Assembly: GCA_964016985.1 (NCBI GenBank) | Contig: OZ024821.1 | Coordinates: 91,130,093-91,194,092 of the forward strand | DNA: 64,000 nt | From: Anodontia alba | Lineage: Eukaryota > Mollusca > Bivalvia > Lucinida > Lucinidae | Direction: 5' to 3' | In this document: piece by piece, positions 22,998 through 33,454 of the stretch | Position numbering within the stretch: the stretch's first letter is position 1 | How the letters are laid out: every line of letters starts with the position of its first letter | Translations under genes and position numbers: made by a program | The notes under the pieces: generated by a model | Databases searched by the model: none | Seen by the model: the letters and a program-made list of their open reading frames with translations, nothing else | What the model was told of the DNA's origin: nothing

Positions 22998-23264
22998 AGC
23001 AAGTTTTCTACTGCATGCCTTATTTGGAGACTGATTTAATTGAGTTTTTCCCTAGGGAAAAGAACAATATTATCCAATAATTTTTCAGAAAAAAGCAGGA
23101 TAAATTCTGGAAATACAACTCAGTAGCTTTCATGTACCGGTATACATTCTGAGGCAGTGTTGTGCACTAAGAGTGAAGATCCTGGCCAGCCTGCACAAAT
23201 GTGAAGCCTAGTCTACATCATTACTGTTTGTACAGAGGATAAATTATTCAAAGCTCTAGATAAG

Positions 23265-24600
23265 GTACTTCTTTCAATGTAAATATATTGATATTGTTCT
23301 TATTTTTCCATGAAAAATATGTTGTGGTACTCATTAGAAGTGATTAGCAAAGCGTTTATATTTTTCTTAATTCTCCATGAAAAATAAGTTGTGGACACCC
23401 GTTAGAAGTGCCTTGCAAAGTATTGATGTCTTTTTTTATTTATCCAAGAAAAATATGTCGGGGCTACCCATCAGAAGACCCTCCCAAAGTATTGATATTT
23501 TTCTGCTTTCTCCATGAAAAATGTATTGTAAGTACCCATTAGAAGTGCCTGACAAAGCATTGTTTTTTTCTTACTTCTCCTCAAAACACGTTTTGGGTAC
23601 CATTAGAAGTGTTAACATTTTTATTATTTCTCTATGAAAAAATACTTTATGGTTACCCATTAGAAATGCCTTGCAAAGTATTGATATTTTTCTTAATTCT
23701 CCATGAAAAATATGTTGTGGCTACCCATTAGAAGTGCCTCATAAAGTATTGTTATACAGTCCAACTTCGATGCTGAAACATCTTTGGGGCCATAGAAAAT
23801 TGTTCGAGACATGGGTGGTTCGAGCCACTGAGGGTTGATTATGGTGCCAGGTCAGGAAGCAAATAGTGATAATTTAGGGTATGGTGAGTGTATTCATAGG
23901 AATCACCTTAATGAGGCAATTCTAATGAGTACACACAACATACAATTTCACGATAAAATAAGAAAATTTCCCTAAATATTTGTTTTCTTGAGCTGTCGGA
24001 AGAACTTCTTAGGGACTCAAAAACGAGCCATAGGTGTTCGAGCTATCGAGGTTTGACTGTATTTCTTATTTCTCCATGAAAACATATGTTGTGGTTACCA
24101 ATAATTATTAGAAGTGCCTCACAAAATATTGTATTGATATTTTTCTTACTTCTCCTTGAAAACATATGTTGTGGCTACACATTAGATGTCCCTCACAAAA
24201 TATTGATATTTTTTCTTATTTCTCCATGAAAAATATGTTGTGAGTACCCATTAGAAGGGCCTCACAAAGTATTGATATATTTTCTTATTTCTCCATGAAA
24301 AATATGTTGTGAGTACCCATTATAAGGGCCTCACAAAGTATTGACTTTTTTCTTATATCTTCATTAAAAATGTTTTGGGTAACCATCAGAAATGCCTTGC
24401 AAAATATTGAATGTTTTATTTATTTCTCCGAGAAAACATATGTTGTGGGTACCTATTAGAAGTGCCTTATTTTCTTATTATTTTATGAAAACATGTAGAT
24501 ACCCATTAGAAATGCCTTGCAAAGTATTTATATATTTCTCCAGGAGAACATATGTTGTGGCTACCCATTAGAAGTGCATATGTTTTCATAAAATATGAAA
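23265..24600 (+). repeat. Tandem array of one arm of the H palindrome
   Basis: About 17-18 degenerate units, mostly 60-70 bp, each of the form TTTCTTATTTCTCCATGAAA + ATATGTTGTGG + TACCCATTAGAAGTGCCTCA + CAAAGTATTGAT. Only one arm is amplified, all head to tail. The array is interrupted by the J element at 23755. Confidence 0.88.
23755..24061. mobile_element. TA-flanked MITE (family J) inside the H-arm array
   Basis: Inverted ends TACAGTCCAACTTCGATGC and ATCGAGGTTTGACTGTA with TA at both borders, typical of Tc1/mariner-pogo non-autonomous elements. It carries its own H-like segment (AATTCTAATGAGTACACACA). Confidence 0.82.
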
Positions 24601-24914
24601 ATATGTTATATGGATTCCCCTATTATCTCACGATAATGTTGGTTTTTCCATGGTCTGTCCCTTCTATAATCTCTAACTAGTAAAGAGAAGCATGGAGCTC
24701 AATTAGAGTCAGTGAATTTTAAGTCCCATCAGAATCGGTATTAAAGCTTTAATTTGTTTCACCTGATCAATATATAAAATCAGGTACAGGAGGAAAATCA
24801 ATGGAGAACAAAGAGACATGAAGAAGTTGCGAACTCATGTGCTCTCGCAGGTAAACAAGAGACTGGGCTGCAATTTGATATCAGGTGCATGGAGAGAAAA
24901 AAGACCTTTTCCTT

Positions 24915-25105
24915 AACCCATTATAGTCTGGAGACCCATAAAAGGGTAATCTGCAAACAGTGCAGACCCAGATCAGAATGCGGCATCTGATCAGAGTCTC
25001 CACTGTTTGCAAATAGTTTAGCCATTTTTATCTAGGAATATCTCAGTCACATAGCCTGACATACCTGAAATTGAAATTGGACTCTTCCAATATATAGTGT
25101 GGAAG
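24915..25105 (+). mobile_element. Family M repeat, second copy
   Basis: TAACCCATTATAGTCTGGAG. The hairpin loop side reads GAATGCGGCATCTGATC. It shares the downstream TTGCAAATAGTTTAGCCATT with the copy at 19 kb. Confidence 0.75.
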
Positions 25106-25373
25106 ATTTAGTTCAGGAACAGTAAGATCTAGAATAGACAGTGACCTACACAATGTAATAAGGACTTTGTTATAGACTGATATCATACAGCATCCAGTAA
25201 TTTTGTGACAGTGAAGGCCTTGTGCCTTTGTTGTCCAAATATGCCCAGAAGGCTCGTTTTCAAAGGGTGCGGCCCATAATTATAATATTACACTGTTCTG
25301 TTCAGATTGCAGTTTGGGATCATTGTTATTTGCAAAAAGCATAGTAATGACAACAGCTGTATTATTAATTATA

Positions 25374-25582
25374 TTAACCCTTAAAGTGCTTATCACAACA
25401 GCAAATGACATTTTGATTTTTTTTTTCTGTATTTTCACAGAAAATAAAACCTGACAGTTCATGTGAACATCTGCCTAGGAGGCCATTCACATGAAGTGCC
25501 AAGTCTTATTTAGTCTAGAAAATCATAAAAAAATAATTTAGAATGTCGTCTGCCACAATTTCTGCTTCATGCTTTAAGGGAA
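25374..25582. mobile_element. Family C MITE
   Basis: TTAA then CCCTTAAAGTGCTTATCACA at the left and TGCTTTAAGGG at the right. Palindrome GTTCATGTGAACATCTGCCT. Confidence 0.78.
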
Positions 25583-25603
25583 AATGAGCTCAGTATTGAC
25601 AAT

Positions 25604-25990
25604 GGTAACCTTTACCTCACTCTGGGCAAAATCAGATGAAAAACTGATGACATTTTGTTTTTCCTTATATATTTTTTTTAATTATTATTATTATTTATTT
25701 TTTTTTGGAGGAGGGGGAAAAAATGTTCATATTTCATGCCAATTTCCAGAAAATTATCATAACAATATTTTCTGGAAGAAATAAATTATTATCATATTAA
25801 TGAACTTGGTATATTCACAATGGTATAAGCCTGTACGACACTGTGGGCAAAATCAGACACAAAATGACAATATTCTTCTCATTTTTACCTATAAAACAGG
25901 GTCTGACATTTCATCCAAACTGTTTCTGCAACAGTCTGCCTGAAATTTCAAGCCCTATGATAAAATCAATGAACTCAGTACTCATGATAT
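25604..25990. mobile_element. Two decayed G-family elements with an AT-rich insertion
   Basis: AACCTTTACCTCACTCTGGG and CAGGGTCTGACATTTCATCC are recognisable. The first is filled by a T/ATT-rich stretch (25655-25715). Confidence 0.55.
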
Positions 25991-25992
25991 GG

Positions 25993-26146
25993 TACCGTAC
26001 TTACCCTAAATATTCTGACAATCAGGTATGAGCTAACAGTACAGGCCCAGATGATACAACGTAGAATGTGGCATCTGATAGGGCCCTACACTGTTTGCCA
26101 CCCACCCAGCAGTTTTTTCACATAGTCAAGTGGAGTTGTTCACAGT
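25993..26146 (+). mobile_element. Family B, truncated by a neighbouring A insertion
   Basis: Starts ACCGTACTTACCCTAAATAT, carries the hairpin (GGCCCAGATGATACAACG) and stops at GTTCACAGTT. Nothing of B follows the A element. Confidence 0.78.
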
Positions 26147-26336
26147 TTAACCCTTGTCATGCTGAATAAATTAAGATGCCACACATTTTTTCTAATTTTC
26201 AGCCATCAGATTACTTGATCCAGGATGTTGATATAAATTCACATACTGAATGATAAACAGTGCAGATCCAGATCAGTTGGCTTCTACACTGTTTGCAAAA
26301 GCAGGGTATATCCGGGTATAGCAAGCCAAGGGTTAA
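26147..26336 (+). mobile_element. Family A MITE, hairpin deleted on one side
   Basis: TTAA at both ends. The second arm after GTTGGCTTC is missing, so the hairpin cannot form. It sits between a truncated B and a G element. Confidence 0.85.
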
Positions 26337-26528
26337 CACCATGTTATGGGCAGATTCAGCAGTCAACGTACAAACTGATGCTATTTTTCTTATTTTTCCT
26401 ATATAATAGGATCTGACACTTCATGCAAATTAATTTGTATGCAGTGCCAAATCCCATTTTCTAGGAAAATAAGAAAAATATTTCAAAATGTTATCCACTG
26501 AAATTTTTACCCAGCATGCTAAGCATTA
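26333..26528. mobile_element. Family G MITE sharing TTAA with an A element
   Basis: Begins at the TTAA that closes the A copy at 26147. Ends CCCAGCATGCTAAGCATTA. Confidence 0.78.
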
Positions 26529-26559
26529 GGACAAAAGATATTAGGAAAAAACCAGCGTC

Positions 26560-26692
26560 GCTGATGGACACACAGATGGATACACGGACAGATAGATGGA
26601 CAGAATGACAATGTGAAAACAGTATACCTCCTCTACAAACAAAGTTTGCGGGGGGAGGGGGGTGGGGTGGGAGGGGGGTATAATTATTCATG
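26560..26692 (+). mobile_element. Tail of a pearl-like element with a G-rich tract
   Basis: ACAGATAGATGGACAGAATG precedes GTATACCTCC, and a G-run tract (26648-26678) closes the hairpin with GGGGGGTATA. The body is absent. A shorter relative lies at 29128-29190. Confidence 0.55.
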
Positions 26693-26713
26693 AATTCAGT
26701 ATTCCTAGTTGAT

Positions 26714-26790
26714 GGGTCCAAAAATTTCACCGATGAGTGGCAAACAGTGTAGACCCTTGCTCAGCCATTTTGTCCCAGTACAATCAACCC
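26714..26790 (-). mobile_element. Family B fragment
   Basis: Short piece, GATGAGTGGCAAACAGTGTA to TTTTGTCCCAGTA. Confidence 0.5.
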
Positions 26791-26904
26791 TCATTTTACC
26801 GAAACTGGATACGACAAATTTGTAATAATGATAGATCGACTGGCACAAAATGTTTGCTCAAGAGATGACAGAAAATCAGATATTATGCAAGAACACTGCA
26901 TTCA

Positions 26905-26997
26905 AGAAACATATATTTTGGATATTTGTTAGAATTGCCTCAGTGAGGCAATTCTAACAAATATCCAAAACATATGTTCTATGAGGAAATAAGAATA
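26905..26997. repeat. Family H-like perfect hairpin
   Basis: ATTTGTTAGAATTGCCTCAG and its complement pair across TGAGG, followed by ATAAGAATAAAA. Confidence 0.7.
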
Positions 26998-27398
26998 AAA
27001 TAAAATGAGGTCTTTCTACGATATCATACTGTTCAATAAGGATTCTTTAATACAGCAAATTCATTTTAATAGCAACATCCTGTTGGGAGCAACTGTTGTT
27101 GAAAGGAGGGTTCACTGTACTTTTGATTATAGACAGTACCTGCTAATTTGGAAGATTCAATACAATTATTTTGTCAATTTGCACATATTTACAGTGACTT
27201 GTCAATCACCTGGTGAAGGTTAAAATGTACCAGTGATTGGATTTTTAAATTATCGTGCAAACTGTCACAAAACTAATCATTGTGAAGCAATTCAAGATCT
27301 ATGTGCAATACAATACAAAAATGGGCCTTAGCACATGGATCCAGCCTCCATATTCAAGCATTCTGATAAGGGCTTAAATGTTTTTAGCAGATTCTACT

Positions 27399-27605
27399 GT
27401 ACCATACCAACCCCTGATTCCTTACCATAGTTTCCCTGAATTTGAACAAGTCCATTTTACTATTTCTTGATATGTTTAAAATACTGATAGATGAGTGGCA
27501 AACAGTGCAGACCCTGATCAGAATTGCCATATTCTTTGGTGTCTGATCTGAGTCTACACTATTTGCAGATGCTTGTCTGTCCAAATGCTTAGAGTTAATA
27601 TGGTA
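27399..27605 (-). mobile_element. Family B MITE
   Basis: Runs to AAATGCTTAGAGTTAATATGG. The hairpin is CAGAATTGCCATATTCTTTGG. Confidence 0.75.
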
Positions 27606-27627
27606 TTCAACCGGTCTCATGGCAGGT

Positions 27628-27772
27628 TAAGGGGAATGGATACACCAGGAAATTTTGCTGCTATTTTTCAAAGGGACATAACTTTTGCAAATAGGAATTT
27701 AGTTCCCTACTATATAAATCCTTTTAACACAGAGGGAGCAAATTCTTTCCCTTCAGACTAAGTTCCAAATAA
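27628..27772. repeat. Family K repeat, short copy
   Basis: AGGGGAATGGATACACCAGG to GGAGCAAATTCTTTCCCTTC. Confidence 0.6.
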
Positions 27773-27781
27773 GACGTTAAG

Positions 27782-27992
27782 TACAGTAAATGTCCTAAAT
27801 TTCTGTACCCCAAAGTTCCTGACATAATGGACAATGCAAACAGTACAGACCCAGATCAGACTGAGCAGTCTTATCAGGATCTACACTGTTTGCAATTCCA
27901 CTCAGGAGTTTCGGAAACAGATGCACTAAAAGCAAAATTCAGGCAAAAAAAGTATGGAATCATGTGTTAAAAATTTTTGGACATTTAAATAT
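27782..27992 (-). mobile_element. Family E MITE
   Basis: TACAGTAAATGTCCTAAATT to AAATTTTTGGACATTTAAAT, with core arms GCAAACAGTACAGACCCAG and ATCTACACTGTTTGC. Confidence 0.78.
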
Positions 27993-28082
27993 TTTCACAT
28001 GGGAGTTATTTCCCTTGAAAGTGTATCTATTTCACGAGGCCTTCACCTTTCACAAGAAGATATTCTACAGTAGCATTTTTAT

Positions 28083-28295
28083 CTGTATTTATTCTGATAG
28101 ACAGGCCTGAGCAAACAGCGTAGACTCAGATCAGATGCTGCAGAATCTGGCATCTTATCGGGGTCTACATTGTTCGCCGCACATCCAGCATTTTTTTAGA
28201 CAAATCAATAGGTAGTAAAATGGGTGTGTTCAAATAGTAGGACAAGCATGGCACGTAGTTCAGGTGTCTGAATATTTAGAGAAAATACCCTAACC
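28083..28295 (+). mobile_element. Family B MITE
   Basis: CTGTATTTATTCTGATAGACAG to TATTTAGAGAAAATACCCTA. Hairpin intact (ATGCTGCAGAATCTGGCAT). Confidence 0.78.
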
Positions 28296-28316
28296 AGCAT
28301 TTTGCCAACTTAACAA

Positions 28317-28530
28317 TTAACCCTTGTCCTGCTGAATAAATTAAGATGCCATGCCTGCTTCTAATTTTCAGCCAATCAGATTACTTGATTCAGATTGTTG
28401 CTATAAATTCATATATTTAATGGCAAACAGTGCAGATCCAGATCAGTTGGCTTTTTCAGAAGCCAACTGATCTGGATCTACACTGTTTGCAAAGGCAGGG
28501 TATATCTGGGTTCAGCAGGACAAGGGTTAA
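28317..28530 (+). mobile_element. Family A MITE
   Basis: Perfect TTAA duplication and near-consensus ends CCCTTGTCCTGCTGAA and TTCAGCAGGACAAGGG. Confidence 0.9.
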
Positions 28531-28531
28531 G

Positions 28532-28928
28532 GCCTTGCTTAGTCAGTATGAAAGTGTCCTTCATAGTATCTATATGCTCTGAGGTCTCTTTCATGCATGA
28601 AGCGGCTCATTTTGTAAGCTCGGAGAGCTCTTGACAATTATTTGATTTCTACACTGGAATTATGTAATTTAAACCAATTTTCTTCTATAATATCTCCTGG
28701 AGCAGAATTAATTCTGAAAATTAAATCATAAAAGAATTGCTGTAGATGAGAAAAATAAACTGGATTTTTTTTTATTTTTTTTTTTTTCAAAATCATAATG
28801 TGGGAGGTTCTACAGAGTCTGACTGCATGATGCCAGAAATCCAAAATTTGCAACCCATGCCAGAGGAAACTGATAAAGCACATATATGTTCCCCACCCTG
28901 TTCACTCTTGGTGGAGATGGCGGGTAGG
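28532..28928. other. Unique sequence with T runs
   Basis: No gene or MITE seen between the A element and the GGT repeat. Confidence 0.4.
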
Positions 28929-28929
28929 T

Positions 28930-28970
28930 AGTGGTGGTGGTGGTGGTGGTGGGGGGGTGGGGGGGGGGGA
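28930..28970 (+). repeat. GGT repeat and G run
   Basis: (GGT)8-like stretch followed by G7-T-GG-G9. Potential G-quadruplex on the plus strand. Confidence 0.9.
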
Positions 28971-29049
28971 CATAAAAATGTGCCCCACCAGCTAATTTTT
29001 AGTCTCTATGCATCTATTCTGCAGAATATAGTGTTTCTGTACATGTATA

Positions 29050-29128
29050 AACTCTAAATAATGATACATTATTTAACTTCTAACCATACTTATCCTAAAA
29101 TACAACAAGTCCATTTAACTACCCGGAC
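29050..29128 (-). mobile_element. Family B left-arm fragment
   Basis: AACTTCTAACCATACTTATCC followed by AAGTCCATTTAACTACC. The core is absent. Confidence 0.5.
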
Positions 29129-29190
29129 AGATGGACAGACAACATGAAAACAGTATCCCCGCCAAATACAGTTTGCGGGGATATAATAAT
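29128..29190 (+). mobile_element. Pearl-like tail fragment
   Basis: GGACAGATGGACAGACAACA then CAGTATCCCCGCC and GCGGGGATATAATA. Confidence 0.5.
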
Positions 29191-29339
29191 GTACACTCTC
29201 AAATACGGTCAACCTTCTTTATACTCATATTCGATAAAACAACACAATTGGTTATAATGATATTTTGACTGGTGTGAAACATACACCCAAGAGGTGACTG
29301 TTAATCAAAAATTATGCAAGAACATTGTATTTACTACTT

Positions 29340-29435
29340 CAAGAAACGTATGATTTGGACATTTTTTTAGAATTGCCTCAGTGGCAATTCTAAATATCCA
29401 AAACATATGTTCTATGTGGAAATAAGAATAAAACA
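29340..29435. repeat. Family H-like hairpin, shorter copy
   Basis: TTAGAATTGCCTCAGTGGCA with flanks as at 26.9 kb (CATATGTTCTATGTGGAAAT). Confidence 0.65.
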
Positions 29436-29463
29436 AGGCCCTTCCTACATATCATTCTGCTCA

Positions 29464-29677
29464 TTAACCCTTGTCCTGCTGAATAAATTAAGATGCCATG
29501 CCCATTTCTAGTTTTCAGCCAATCAAATTACTTGATCCTGATTGTTGATATAAATTCACATACTAAATGGCAAACAGTGCAGGTTCGGATCGGTTGGCTT
29601 CTGAAGAAGCAAACTGATCTAGATCTACACTGTTTGCAAAGGCAGGACATATCCGGGTTCAGCAGGACTAGGGTTTA
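29464..29677 (+). mobile_element. Family A MITE
   Basis: Left TTAA is intact, the right one is degraded to TTTA. Several arm mismatches (GGTTCGGATCGG). Confidence 0.85.
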
Positions 29678-29689
29678 GGATTCTTTACA

Positions 29690-30368
29690 ACAGAAAATTT
29701 ATTTTAAAGGCGGCATCTTTGGCAATAAATGCTGTCGTTGTAACAAGGGTACACTGTACTTATGTTCGTTTAGATGATTTTACAGGCAGTAATTTTATAA
29801 GGAAATTTTATTGGTTCTTTTCAGACAGACAGTGCAGAAACAGGACATCCTCTGGAGAAAGGAGACAGAAAAAAAAACAAGCATAATTTCTAATAATCTG
29901 ATATACACAACAACCTGTCAGTTTTCGGTAGACTTTGACAGATGCAATAAGGGAAGAAGACAAGATAAAACGTAACTGATGCTAACTGTTTGGAAAACTC
30001 TACAATAAGAATATAAACTACAGTCTGAAACTGTCTACAGAGAAATTCAGTACAAAAAGCAGCGCAAAGCAAGTTGGAACCAATTACCAAAAAGATCTCA
30101 TTAAAACAGGATTCCTGTGCCTTAGAGTGACAGCAAATGGATACCTTTCAGTTCTGCAGCTAATGCACTATAATTTTTATATCTATAATTTTCTACTAGG
30201 ACAGTTGAAGAACAGGGTAAAAATTAAAACATTCATCAATTTTTTCACAGTTTCTATGAAACCACATGGTTCAATTGGTCTTAAGACGGAAAAACCTCCT
30301 CAAAAGATGTGATAATTTTCACTTTTAAAAGTTAACAGCTTCTGATTTAGAGCACATACAGACTGAAA
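29690..30368 (+). other. MITE-free upstream region of the receptor gene
   Basis: No repeat family from this window is seen. TTGGTTCTTTTCAG at 29811-29824 could be a splice acceptor for a 5' untranslated exon (29825 onward), but no core promoter can be named. Confidence 0.35.
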
Positions 30369-31436
30369 ATGCATGGAATGTATCAATCAACACGCTACAG
30401 AGATGAGTTGCTCATTCTTCTTCCACCGCGAGAATGTCTCACACCACACCAGATCTGTTACAACAACCAAGACAATGAGACAACGACAATGGAACACTGG
30501 ATGGAGACGTCAAATTACGTCTGCTACGTTGCACTTCCTGTTATCCTTATGTTTGGTATCATGGGAAATATTGTGAACATTGTTGTTCTTGCTAAACAAT
30601 TCCGGACATCAATGGATACTTATCTTCTAGGATTATCTATATCAAGTGTTTTGTTAATTCTAGCCACTGCAGTGTTTAATATACAGCATTATGTTGGATA
30701 TTACGATTTTTTTGTATGGCCTCAAAAATATTCTCTCATCTGTCGTGACTGGTTCTGGTTTGCTACTATATGGCTATTAATATTAATGAGTCTTGAGCGC
30801 TCAATCACTGTGACATCAAGAAAATCACAATCTCTCTGTACGCCGACACAGGCAGCTGTTGTTGTAGTGCTTGTATACTTAATAGGTTTCATAAGTGCAC
30901 TTCCAAGATATTGGGAGTATGACATCATAGGTATCGGCAGCCTGTCACATGCACGGACATTCCCACTGTTACAAAAGTCAGAAGAAGCTCTGATTCAGGA
31001 ATACAAAGCCATTTATTACTGGTATATCACATCAATAACAATATTTCTACCAACTCCATTATTATTTTTCATGTTATTTCCATTATGTTATGGCACGAGA
31101 CAAACTGTCATCTCCAGAAACTATCTGTTTATAAAACACAGTGCCAGCACAGCACTAGTTCTAAACAGACGTCTAAAAGAAGAAATAGCATTAACAAAAT
31201 TAGCTATAGTTATGGTTGTGTTGTACTTAATTCTAGTCGGACCATTTCTGTTTTTTGATCTGATAGCATATTTTGCTCCAGATGTTACTAGAGCAGGGAC
31301 TCCATTTTTTGTAGCTCTTCAGAATATTTTTACCATTGCTTTTCATTCGTACTATATGTGGCACCAACAAATTTATTTCTGTTGTAACAAACAATATCGC
31401 TTACAGTTTTTGTCGTCCTGCTGTTGTTGTTGTTGA
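30369..31436 (+). CDS. Divergent rhodopsin-like (class A) G-protein-coupled receptor, single exon
   Basis: The ORF encodes 355 residues, a normal class A length, with seven hydrophobic segments at roughly 50-74, 84-104, 126-147, 161-179, 216-240, 274-300 and 311-332. Seen: the TM1 motif GNIVN (N67), a TM3-start cysteine (C125), ERS at 143-145 in place of DRY, a TM6 proline (P292), a basic segment CNKQYR after TM7, and a sequon at N36 (NET) in the outer N-terminus. The start is firm because an in-frame TAG lies seven codons upstream (30348-30350). Many class A residues are missing: D2.50 is S93, there is no TM4 tryptophan, no CWxP in TM6, no cysteine in extracellular loop 2 to pair with C125, and NPxxY is replaced around HSYYMW. 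The protein ends in five cysteines, possibly palmitoylated (inference). Known: molluscs have large expansions of intronless peptide-receptor-like class A GPCRs. The ligand is unknown, and FMRFamide-receptor-like is only a guess. The reading frame is intact, so it is probably a gene and not a pseudogene. Confidence 0.85.
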   Translation: MHGMYQSTRYRDELLILLPPRECLTPHQICYNNQDNETTTMEHWMETSNYVCYVALPVILMFGIMGNIVNIVVLAKQFRTSMDTYLLGLSISSVLLILATAVFNIQHYVGYYDFFVWPQKYSLICRDWFWFATIWLLILMSLERSITVTSRKSQSLCTPTQAAVVVVLVYLIGFISALPRYWEYDIIGIGSLSHARTFPLLQKSEEALIQEYKAIYYWYITSITIFLPTPLLFFMLFPLCYGTRQTVISRNYLFIKHSASTALVLNRRLKEEIALTKLAIVMVVLYLILVGPFLFFDLIAYFAPDVTRAGTPFFVALQNIFTIAFHSYYMWHQQIYFCCNKQYRLQFLSSCCCCC

Positions 31437-31570
31437 AGCAATCATATGGGCCAAGTCAAGCAAAACAGGGCCTTCGAACATGAGCAAAATGTGCAGATTC
31501 AGATCATCATAAGCATGTACAAAGTATCATTCGGGCATTTTGTCTCTGCATTCATACTTTTTGCAGTATC

Positions 31571-31779
31571 TACAGTGAAACCTGTTTAAGAAAGCCATCT
31601 TCAAGAGTGACTTTAGTGGTTGATGTGGAAAGGTGGCTGTCTTATAAAGGTACATGTCATGTAATTATTTTGCTAGCAAAATTACATGACATGTACCTTT
31701 ATAAAACAGATACTTTTCCACATCAACCCCTACTTAAAGTCAGTCTCAAAGGTGTCTCTCTTACTCAGGTTTCACTGTA
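31571..31779. mobile_element. TA-flanked palindromic MITE
   Basis: Ends TACAGTGAAACCTGTTTAAG and TTACTCAGGTTTCACTGTA. The whole element folds back around TTTTGCTAGCAAAA. It is about 130 bp downstream of the receptor stop codon. Confidence 0.85.
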
Positions 31780-31794
31780 ATGATTTTGTTAGTG

Positions 31795-31925
31795 AACAGT
31801 GAAGCCCTGATCAGAGTGCATGGTTGTGCAGGCTGATCTGGGCCTTTGCTGTCCTCATATGCCCAAAGACACCTTCTTGCATGGCGAGGCCCATATACTT
31901 TAGTAATTGGTCCAGGTAAGGTCAT
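31795..31925. repeat. Family L repeat
   Basis: GTGAACAGTGAAGCCCTGAT, TGTGCAGGCTGATCTGGGCC, CATATGCCCAAAGACACCTT. Confidence 0.6.
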
Positions 31926-31945
31926 AACAAAGTGATAATTTAATT

Positions 31946-32139
31946 ACCATATTAAACCTAAGTATTGGGACTCCCAAACTCCATACCATACTTGCCCTAA
32001 AATTTTAAACAACTCCATTGGACTACGTATTGCTGGTATAAATCAATTGGATGAGTGGTAAACAGTTTATACCATGAGCAGATGCGACATGCTGCAGTAT
32101 CAGAAGATATGGGCCTGTCTGTCCCAGTATTTAGGGTTA
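31946..32139 (-). mobile_element. Family B MITE interrupted at its end by a D element
   Basis: ACCATATTAAACCTAAGTAT to CCCAGTATTTAGGGTTAC, where D begins. Confidence 0.78.
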
Positions 32140-32419
32140 CATTACGAAAACATGCCTATTCAAATATATGGAAAATTTCACCTCCAAAAACTGAAAATTT
32201 TCAGATGAAAAACTTTGATATTTTTCATATTTCTGCTCAAAAACATAGATTGTGGTACTCGTTAGAACCGTCTCGATGAGGCGGTTCTAACAAGTACCCA
32301 CAATCTATGTTTTTGAGCAGAAATAAGAAAAATAATGTATACCCCTGTAAACCCCAGTTTTACTATATAAAAGTGGGGTTTAAGGGGGTAAGAACTACAT
32401 AGATGTGTTTTCGTAATGT
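32140..32419. mobile_element. Family D MITE inserted at the end of a B element
   Basis: Termini ATTACGAAAACATGCC and ATGTGTTTTCGTAAT, flanked by GTTAC on both sides as a possible 5-bp target duplication. Confidence 0.85.
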
Positions 32420-32759
32420 TACAACAGGAATTTTATCTTATTCTTATAACAAAACCGTCTTGTGGGTATTTACTGGAATCAGACAATGCCAGAGTACCCA
32501 CAAGATGTTTTGAAGCAAAAACAACAGTTTTCTTTTATAAATGTGGATGCATGTTTTATGATGTAGAAATCTGAATCTGGTGACACATTTTTTATTGTAC
32601 TAAAGAATCAAAATCAGCCAAACTTTCCAAATTTCTTTAGACTTTCATGAACTTTTGTAACCTGCAGAAATATGAGTTTTGACACATTCCAAAGATCTAC
32701 CGGTATATCCCAAGGAATAATATAGAACACCCATCAAACTCTTTCCCACCCACTACATT

Positions 32760-32973
32760 TTAACCCTTGTCCTGCTGAATAAATTAAGATGCCACACCCT
32801 TTTCTAATTTTCAGCCAATCAAATTACTCGATCCAGATTGTTGATATAAATTCACATACTTAATGGCAAACAGTGCAGATCCAGATCAGTTGGCTTCTTC
32901 AGAAGCCAACTGATCTGGATCTACACTGTTTGCAAAGGCAGGGTATATCCGGGTTCAGCAGGACAAAGGTAAA
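32760..32973 (+). mobile_element. Family A MITE
   Basis: Close to consensus, with a full palindrome. The right end has lost one base of TTAA. Confidence 0.88.
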
Positions 32974-33454
32974 TGTTATAAACACATGTCTAGGCCAACA
33001 GCCTACTGAATAAATCAAAACTGATTATGGACAAATAACATTTATTGGTTTATTATCACCAGTTAACACTTTAGTTCAAAGCTGGACTGAAACACACTTT
33101 ATTCCAAAGCTGGACTGGGAAACACTTTATTTCAAAACTGGACTGGGATACTGCCAAAACCTACTTTCAATATATATTAAGCCATTAATTAGTCTGCTGA
33201 ATTTGTCTGCAAACAACATTTATTTTTCCAACAGTTCCATTCACAGTGTGGTCTTTGTTCTTTGGAAACAATGTGAAAGATATCTGAGCACTATTTTCTG
33301 GTAAAAGTAAGAAAAATAAGATCCATTTATTGTCTGATGGTTTCCCCTTGGAAGTACTGAATGGTTAACATTCAAAGTGTTAGAAACTGGTTAACGGTGA
33401 AAGTGGTACAGAGAATGTGGTACAGAGACTGGATTTTTACAGGATGTATTCTAG

